NCBI GenBank assembly: GCA_004557195.1
Contig: SFER01000028.1
Coordinates: 1-15,712 of the forward strand
DNA length: 15,712 bases
Source of the DNA: Bacteroidales bacterium
Lineage (GTDB): Bacteria; Bacteroidota; Bacteroidia; Bacteroidales; Muribaculaceae
Direction: 5' to 3'
Within the stretch, counting starts at the first letter, position 1. Every line of letters begins with the position of its first letter. A model generated the notes under the pieces. That model saw only the letters and a program-made list of their open reading frames with translations. It was not told the DNA's origin and did no database searches. This document shows positions 14,570 through 15,712 of the stretch, piece after piece. Position numbers and translations under genes: made by a program.

Positions 14570-15472
14570 ATGAAACTTTTATCAATCGTCATATCACTGC
14601 TCATCGCCGCCATTCTGCCCGTGTGTGCCTCGGCTGCCGAAAACGCTTCTTGCGACTCGATTTCCACCGACACGGTAGTTGTTATCGAAAACGCTCACCA
14701 GCTTTCGCTTACAGAACACTCGGGTGGTGTAACAATCACCATAACCGGCAAAGATGGCAACCCAAACTACACCTACACCTATCATTCGCGTTTCACCCCC
14801 GATGCCACAGTGAAAACTCATCAGCAGAGCAGCGAATGGGGGCTATCCTTCCCGCTTGCAATTCACTCATCCCCAAAGAGTAAAAACGAAATAATCGTGG
14901 GCGGATTAGCGTTTGGCTGGATGAAAGTGGCAGGGCAACCTTCCAATATGGTTGTGGCAGGCACCAAATCGTGGGAGATAATGCTCCTCAACTCATTGGC
15001 CTACCAGCGCCGCTTCTCCGATAGAGATTTCCTGAGTGTGGGCATCGGAATCGACTGGCGCAACTACCGCCTCGATGACAACCTGCGATACACTCAAGCC
15101 GACGACGGCACAATGAGCGTGGAACCCTATAGCGAGAATGTGTGGGAGCAATCTTCACGCATAAAGACATTCTCATGGCTCGTCCCGGTAATCTACAAGC
15201 ACCGTTTTGGCAAGAATTTCAAAACGTGGCTTGGAGCAATCCTCTGCCTCAACTCCTATGCAAGCGTAAAAACGAAATATCGCATCGAGGAGCGTCAAAT
15301 CAAGGAGTTTAGCGACGATATCAGCCACTCTGTGGTAACCTGCGACTTCATCGCCGGAATCTCCTGCTCCGGCATAGGATTCTATGCTAAATATTCCCCC
15401 TGCAATGTGCTCAAGACCCGTGCCCACCTCGACTTTACCCCTATTTCGGGCGGCATAATCCTGGGCTTTTAA
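14570..15472 (+). CDS. Predicted outer-membrane beta-barrel-like protein, paralog 2
   Basis: This 300-residue protein has a signal peptide ending ASA (residue 22). It shares the plan of the preceding gene: head motif DTVVVIENAHQLSLTEHSGG, a NPNYTYTYHSRF strand matching KDFHYRYSTEY in the neighbour, a barrel-like region (FLSVGIGIDWRNYRLDDN, IKTFSWLVPVIYKHRFG), the motif YAKYSPCNVL (Tyr275-Leu281) and a terminal Phe (IILGF). The two proteins are diverged overall yet share a 28-nt identical DNA block (14449-14476 and 15389-15416) over that motif. They may act as a pair or arise from an old tandem duplication. It lies 37 bp after paralog 1 and is the last gene of the cluster. Function is unknown; an outer-membrane location is likely from signal peptide and strand pattern. 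Confidence 0.8.
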   Translation: MKLLSIVISLLIAAILPVCASAAENASCDSISTDTVVVIENAHQLSLTEHSGGVTITITGKDGNPNYTYTYHSRFTPDATVKTHQQSSEWGLSFPLAIHSSPKSKNEIIVGGLAFGWMKVAGQPSNMVVAGTKSWEIMLLNSLAYQRRFSDRDFLSVGIGIDWRNYRLDDNLRYTQADDGTMSVEPYSENVWEQSSRIKTFSWLVPVIYKHRFGKNFKTWLGAILCLNSYASVKTKYRIEERQIKEFSDDISHSVVTCDFIAGISCSGIGFYAKYSPCNVLKTRAHLDFTPISGGIILGF

Positions 15473-15506
15473 TCCAATGTGGGCGTCGTCCCCTCGCTCG
15501 ATTGGA
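15473..15506 (+). other. Imperfect hairpin after the last gene
   Basis: TCCAAT (15473-15478) and ATTGGA (15501-15506) are complementary, and GGG/CCC can pair within the loop. It lies right after the stop codon of the last gene, so it could be a 3' stabilising or terminating structure, but there is no T-run after it. This is a weak call. Confidence 0.35.
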
Positions 15507-15526
15507 CCCCTGCCGGGAAATCTGTT

Positions 15527-15536
15527 GCAAAGTAAA
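15527..15536 (-). promoter_or_regulatory. Possible minus-strand -7 box
   Basis: Read on the minus strand this is TTTACTTTGC, the same 10 bases as the -7 region of the sigma operon (12203-12212). It points left into the 3' end of the last gene, where no convincing minus-strand gene begins. It may drive an antisense or small RNA, or be chance. No clear -33 element was found. Confidence 0.3.
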
Positions 15537-15566
15537 ACAATAAAAGGTGGCGTTTAGTGCAGATTG

Positions 15567-15580
15567 CGCCGAAATCGGCG
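15567..15580. repeat. Perfect 14-bp palindrome
   Basis: CGCCGA-AA-TCGGCG is a perfect inverted repeat in the non-coding tail. It is followed on the + strand by ATTTATT, so it could be a weak terminator or a protein-binding site. Neither is established. Confidence 0.45.
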
Positions 15581-15600
15581 ATTTATTCAAAATTAACGCA

Positions 15601-15642
15601 TTTTCCGGTGCTATTTTTGTGCAAAACGGTGTTTTTCCGGTG
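15601..15642 (+). repeat. Direct repeat TTTTCCGGTG, two copies 32 bp apart
   Basis: TTTTCCGGTG occurs at 15601-15610 and 15633-15642, a start-to-start spacing of 32 bp or about three helical turns. A partial ACGGTG sits between them. They lie 60-100 bp upstream of the -7 box at 15703, a reasonable position for an activator or repressor site. The role is inferred. Confidence 0.45.
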
Positions 15643-15702
15643 TTTCGGAGGCTTACCAATGAAAAATCGCCCTTTGCCTGTCGATTTTTCACAAAAATGC
15701 GT

Positions 15703-15710
15703 TACCTTTG
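15703..15710 (+). promoter_or_regulatory. Bacteroidetes -7 promoter box for a gene beyond the window
   Basis: TACCTTTG matches TAnnTTTG exactly and is followed by CA, like the sigma operon promoter. An ATGCG directly upstream (15698-15702) is also shared with that promoter. The -33 TTTG is not clear: the nearest (15673-15676) is 26 bp upstream, further than usual. The transcript would start just past the window edge. Confidence 0.65.
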
Positions 15711-15712
15711 CA

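Noticed and set aside
15441..15692. Minus-strand 83-codon open frame in the non-coding tail
   Set aside because: No family motif or signal peptide, it overlaps the end of the last gene, and the possible minus-strand -7 box lies inside it rather than before it.
1..15712. tRNA, rRNA, CRISPR array, insertion sequence or riboswitch
   Set aside because: Reading through the sequence I saw no cloverleaf, regularly spaced repeats, transposase motifs or terminal inverted repeats.

Overview
The window reads as chromosomal DNA from a gut-type Bacteroidales, probably Muribaculaceae or a relative. The evidence is a SusC/SusD pair, lipoproteins with Bacteroidetes-style signal peptides, a BACON domain, no Shine-Dalgarno sequences, and -7 boxes of the TAnnTTTG type. 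The family placement is inference from base composition and gene style. All convincing genes lie on the + strand.

Bases 1-12050 are one polysaccharide utilization locus (PUL) operon, entered partway through its first gene. The order is: susC-like transporter (3' part only), susD-like lipoprotein, a surface glycan-binding lipoprotein (PKD-like domain, a middle beta domain and two CBM4-like repeats), a BACON-GH16 endo-glucanase lipoprotein, a GH5 lipoprotein with exo-1,3-glucanase-like motifs, and two GH3 beta-glucosidases from different GH3 clades. Gaps are 8-26 bp, and two junctions overlap by 1 bp (TAATG). A GC hairpin plus T-run at 12091-12121 ends the operon. The set fits a beta-1,3-glucan (laminarin-like) or mixed-linkage beta-glucan system. 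GH16 cuts the chain at the surface, the binding proteins and SusCD capture and import oligosaccharides, and GH5 and the GH3 enzymes release glucose. No PUL regulator is visible; it may lie upstream of the window.

Bases 12190-15472 form a second, separately promoted operon: an ECF sigma factor, a small single-span membrane protein in the anti-sigma position, a small secreted protein (possibly DUF6108-like), and two paralogous secreted/outer-membrane beta-barrel-like proteins sharing a YSPCNVL motif near the C terminus. The first three genes are tightly coupled, with the same 8-nt ATGAATAA at two successive junctions. The anti-sigma candidate is too short to be a FecR-type PUL regulator, so this looks like an independent envelope-related regulon. 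It is the least described part of the window.

Bases 15473-15712 are non-coding. They hold inverted and direct repeats, a possible minus-strand -7 box with no gene behind it, and at the very end a perfect TACCTTTG -7 box pointing to a gene beyond the window.
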